A DNA stretch of 64,000 bases from Thermoplasma sp. (GTDB lineage Archaea > Thermoplasmatota > Thermoplasmata > Thermoplasmatales > Thermoplasmataceae). The notes under the pieces are model-generated. The model saw only the letters and a list, made by a program, of their open reading frames with translations. It was not told the DNA's origin and did no database searches. Below are positions 61,835 to 64,000 of this stretch, piece after piece. Each line of letters starts with the position of its first letter. Position 1 is the first letter of the stretch. Location: contig NZ_VYIJ01000001.1 in the NCBI RefSeq assembly GCF_008709555.1, positions 24,809 through 88,808 of the forward strand, in the 5' to 3' direction. The position numbers were made by a program, and so were the translations under genes.

Positions 61835-62902
61835 TCATTTTTCCGCAAATTTTTGAAGCTCGTAGGTATTCCCACGCCATGTTATGTGTTTCATCCCATG
61901 CGCAGTCAGCAGATTGGCCATGTATATGAATGGTATGGCCATAAATATGACGGCGAAGGACGGTCTCTTTATTACCGCACGATCGTACATCCTGTAGATG
62001 CCGATCACCTTCGGAGTCAGAAGGTAAAGGAATACCGGATTCAGCGTGGCCAGCACTATTGCCGAGATGAACAGGAGTATGTCCAGAGAATAAAATACCA
62101 CACCGTAGCGGAAGACCTTCGGCGATGCGCTTATGGATAGTGCCGTCTGCCTGTTTGACCATTCCCAGAACTGAGGCCAGCTCTCGGGGCTGTACACAAC
62201 CGGCCTGGACTCCCTAACATAGGCGATCCTCAGCCCCTTTGATTTGCATATTGCCGTGAGTGCAGAGTCGTCAGAAACGCTCTCTGAGAAGAATGGCATG
62301 GACGAATCAAGGAGGTTACGCCTGAATGCCAGCGATCCGCCCCAGCCAAATCTCGTGATCCTTGACTCCATGAGGGACTGGCCAACGGTGCCCCAGACCG
62401 CCTTCACGCTTGACGCCAAGCCGCCCACCGGATGGAAATAAGGGAAGGTTGTGGAGATGCCAACATGATCATCAGAAAGCAGGCATACTAGGTGTCTGAG
62501 CCAGTCACGTTTCACCCTGATGTCGGAGTCCGCTATCACATAGACATCGTAATCTGGATGCGCCTTCAATGCGGTGGATATTGCTCTGACCTTTCCGCTG
62601 CAGGTGCTGCATTCGTAGTTTGACAGCATATATGGAACTCCGACCTTCTTTATATACTGCAGAGAAGGGTCTGAATCTGAATCAACAACCGTAACGTAGT
62701 CTGCCTGAATATCCTGATCTATTATGGATCTCAGGTTTTCCTCAAAACCATAATCTAAACCTCTGCATGGTATTATGACGAGAATCCTGTAGGATACTGA
62801 TCCATTGCACGCTTCATCTCGATCCTTGTGGATACCGATGTAGGAAAAACCAAATGCTATTAGTGTCAGAAGAGATATGAAAATGAAAAGAATCAGATTC
62901 AT
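61835..62902 (-). CDS. Family-2 glycosyltransferase (ceramide glucosyltransferase-like)
   Basis: 355 residues: one N-terminal helix, a GT-A domain with VIIPCRG, VVDSDSDPS, YVIADSDIRV (DxD), SVSDDSALT (catalytic Asp) and the SNRQTAL (Q-x-x-R-W-like, here NRQT) region, then two to three C-terminal helices. It resembles ceramide glucosyltransferase/HpnI-type enzymes, so a lipid acceptor is likely, fitting the glycolipid-rich Thermoplasma membrane. It overlaps the upstream aEF1B gene by 4 bases. Convergent with the M50 protease gene. Confidence 0.82.
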   Translation of the reverse strand: MNLILFIFISLLTLIAFGFSYIGIHKDRDEACNGSVSYRILVIIPCRGLDYGFEENLRSIIDQDIQADYVTVVDSDSDPSLQYIKKVGVPYMLSNYECSTCSGKVRAISTALKAHPDYDVYVIADSDIRVKRDWLRHLVCLLSDDHVGISTTFPYFHPVGGLASSVKAVWGTVGQSLMESRITRFGWGGSLAFRRNLLDSSMPFFSESVSDDSALTAICKSKGLRIAYVRESRPVVYSPESWPQFWEWSNRQTALSISASPKVFRYGVVFYSLDILLFISAIVLATLNPVFLYLLTPKVIGIYRMYDRAVIKRPSFAVIFMAIPFIYMANLLTAHGMKHITWRGNTYELQKFAEK

Positions 62903-63165
62903 ATTAGAGAAACATTTTCAGTGCTTATCTCGCCAACCCCGTCTATTGCCGATATCTTATTCTCAACGCTGTCGATCTCACCTTCCCTGTCCTGCACGAT
63001 TATCTCCAGCTTTACGTATTTCAGGCCGAAGCCGATGTCCACCTCTTCCATCCTGTTTATGGTGCAGAGGCCAGCTATGCTCTTCTTTACCTGATCCTCG
63101 AGAGCCGAGATATCAACATCCGTATCCTTGGGGAGGATCTTGAGCGAAACGAGGACGTCTCCCAT
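62899..63165 (-). CDS. ef1b: Translation elongation factor aEF1B (EF-1 beta)
   Basis: Nucleotide exchange factor for aEF1A. 88 residues of the small ferredoxin-like fold: MGDVLVSLKILPKDTDVDIS, YVKLEIIVQDREG and a C-terminal DGVGEISTENVSLI matching the eukaryotic eEF1B-alpha catalytic domain. It lies 5 bases downstream of a zinc-ribbon gene, a pairing conserved in archaea, and overlaps the glycosyltransferase. Confidence 0.93.
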   Translation of the reverse strand: MGDVLVSLKILPKDTDVDISALEDQVKKSIAGLCTINRMEEVDIGFGLKYVKLEIIVQDREGEIDSVENKISAIDGVGEISTENVSLI

Positions 63166-63170
63166 CTAGA

Positions 63171-63338
63171 TCACGGCCCCTGAAAACCGCAGTTTTCACA
63201 GACATATGGCGTGGAATGCTCTCTGCAAGTTTTGCACCTTCCTATTACCTCATTTCCACAGTTCGGGCACAGGAATACCGAATAACCTTCATCTATGAGT
63301 CCAACACCGCATGATGTACAGGTTTCCTTATATACCAT
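63171..63338 (-). CDS. Small zinc-ribbon protein paired with aEF1B
   Basis: 55 residues from MVYKETCTSCG: four CxxC knuckles (CTSC, CPNC, CKTC, CENC), i.e. two zinc ribbons. This is the archaeal family usually next to aEF1B, described as zinc-ribbon RNA-binding proteins. The start at 63338 is chosen because it gives the family-typical N-terminus. A longer frame adds five residues. Confidence 0.82.
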   Translation of the reverse strand: MVYKETCTSCGVGLIDEGYSVFLCPNCGNEVIGRCKTCREHSTPYVCENCGFQGP

Positions 63339-63493
63339 ACTCGCAGATATCATTCTCCTATATTAGGTTACGGCATCTCTCATCCTTGACACGGATAGGG
63401 AATGCTGTATCCAAGGCTGTTTCTAGCGAGTGTATGAGCTCGGAACAGAACACATCAACCGATACAATGGAACAGCGTATCAGCGCCCAATCA

Positions 63494-63501
63494 TTTTATA
63501 G
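63494..63501 (+). promoter_or_regulatory. TATA box for the hexose phosphate mutase gene
   Basis: TTTTATAG, centred 25 bases before the ATG at 63523. Confidence 0.4.
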
Positions 63502-63522
63502 GGGATGGCGTTATTCTTGATC

Positions 63523-64000
63523 ATGGCTGATCAGAGGCTCTTCGGCACCAATGGAATAAGGGGAATACCAAACGAAGATCTCACGCCTGATTTTGCGTTG
63601 CGTGTGGGCAAGAGCATAGGAATGTTCGTTTCAGGTGAAGTGGCCGTGGGAAGGGATACAAGGATCAGCGGTGACATGATAATGTCATCGGTTAATGCAG
63701 GCCTCATGGCGACCGGACATGACATAATTGACCTTGGTATACTGCCCACCCCCGCCCTTCAGTATTACTGCAAGACCCATGGTATATATGGCGTCATGAT
63801 AACCGCGTCCCACAATCCGCCCCAGTATAACGGCATCAAGGTAATAGACAGGGATGGCACTGAGATAGAAAGGCCATCTGAGGAGAAGATAGAGGGCATA
63901 TACGGCGGCAATTCTTTCAACATGGTCAAATGGGAAGGGGTGGGACGATTGCGCCATGTGGATGACGCCATCGATCAGTATATAAATGCCGTCTTGTCCA
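63523..64000 (+). CDS. Phosphoglucosamine mutase / phosphomannomutase (partial, runs off the window)
   Basis: The first 159 codons of an alpha-D-phosphohexomutase: MADQRLFGTNGIRGIPNEDL, VAVGRDTRISGDM and the phosphoserine loop MITASHNPPQYNGIK, then the magnesium loop beyond. The FGTNGIRG start is typical of archaeal GlmM/ManB enzymes feeding UDP-GlcNAc or GDP-mannose synthesis. The C-terminal two thirds lie outside the window, so specificity cannot be judged. Confidence 0.92.
   Translation, partial: MADQRLFGTNGIRGIPNEDLTPDFALRVGKSIGMFVSGEVAVGRDTRISGDMIMSSVNAGLMATGHDIIDLGILPTPALQYYCKTHGIYGVMITASHNPPQYNGIKVIDRDGTEIERPSEEKIEGIYGGNSFNMVKWEGVGRLRHVDDAIDQYINAVLS

Noticed and set aside
1-64000. CRISPR arrays, rRNA, insertion sequences, integrases
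   Set aside because: No regular repeat-spacer arrays, no rRNA sequence, no transposase or integrase motifs, and no flanking inverted repeats were seen in the window.

Overview
The window looks like chromosomal DNA of a Thermoplasma species (Euryarchaeota, Thermoplasmatales). The split lipoate ligase pair (LplA plus a separate LplB), an archaellum operon of the order flaB-C-D/E-F-G-H-I-J, TiaS, aRF1, aEF1B with its zinc-ribbon neighbour, TATA boxes about 25 bases ahead of start codons (mostly leaderless mRNAs), and heavy AGG/ATA codon use all fit. The LplA sequence is very close to, but not identical with, the T. acidophilum protein as I remember it, so a strain or close relative of T. acidophilum is most likely. 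That species call rests on memory and not on a search.

Layout. 1-8.1 kb: the end of an unknown gene, SRP54, lplA-lplB, tyrosyl-tRNA synthetase, an AbrB-type regulator, an MFS transporter, two paralogous secreted proteins and FtsZ. 8.1-16.1 kb: a chlorite-dismutase-family haem protein, ThiI with a rhodanese domain, membrane proteins with an APC permease, a PsiE-like protein, a LOG-like protein and a ThDP decarboxylase. 16.3-23.5 kb: an AlaX homologue that has lost its zinc ligands, a DUF1059 protein, a membrane/zinc-ribbon protein, a pilin-like protein, threonine synthase, MoaB, MoaC and a B12-type radical SAM enzyme. 23.5-26.3 kb: a vWA / PP2C / membrane-kinase signalling triad. 26.3-35.1 kb: a CinA-type protein, UMP kinase, a cellulose-synthase-like glycosyltransferase, tRNA-Pro(CGG), aRF1, a cysteine-synthase-family enzyme, HemA and a phosphoesterase. 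35.2-39.9 kb: a four-gene lactate/glycolate oxidation operon. 40.1-50.8 kb: a giant N-glycosylated surface protein, GmhB-like phosphatase, TiaS, UppS, two ribbon-helix-helix-type regulators with palindromic operators, a wHTH/substrate-binding-protein fusion, PheT and a gamma-carbonic-anhydrase-like protein. 50.9-57.6 kb: the archaellum operon, with a terminator-like hairpin between the filament gene and the motor genes. 57.6-64 kb: a 1200-residue TPR protein, an M50 protease, a GT2 glycosyltransferase, aEF1B, a zinc ribbon and the start of a phosphoglucosamine/phosphomannomutase.

The genome is very compact. Many convergent pairs overlap in their coding sequence (for example hemA/phosphoesterase by 98 bp, haem protein/thiI by 51 bp), and operon members overlap by 1 to 14 bp. 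I see no CRISPR array, rRNA, insertion sequence or integrase. The items most worth following up are the vWA/PP2C/kinase triad, the zinc-less AlaX, the two operator-linked regulators, the flaB hairpin, and the radical SAM enzyme as a possible GDGT-ring or other lipid-modifying enzyme.
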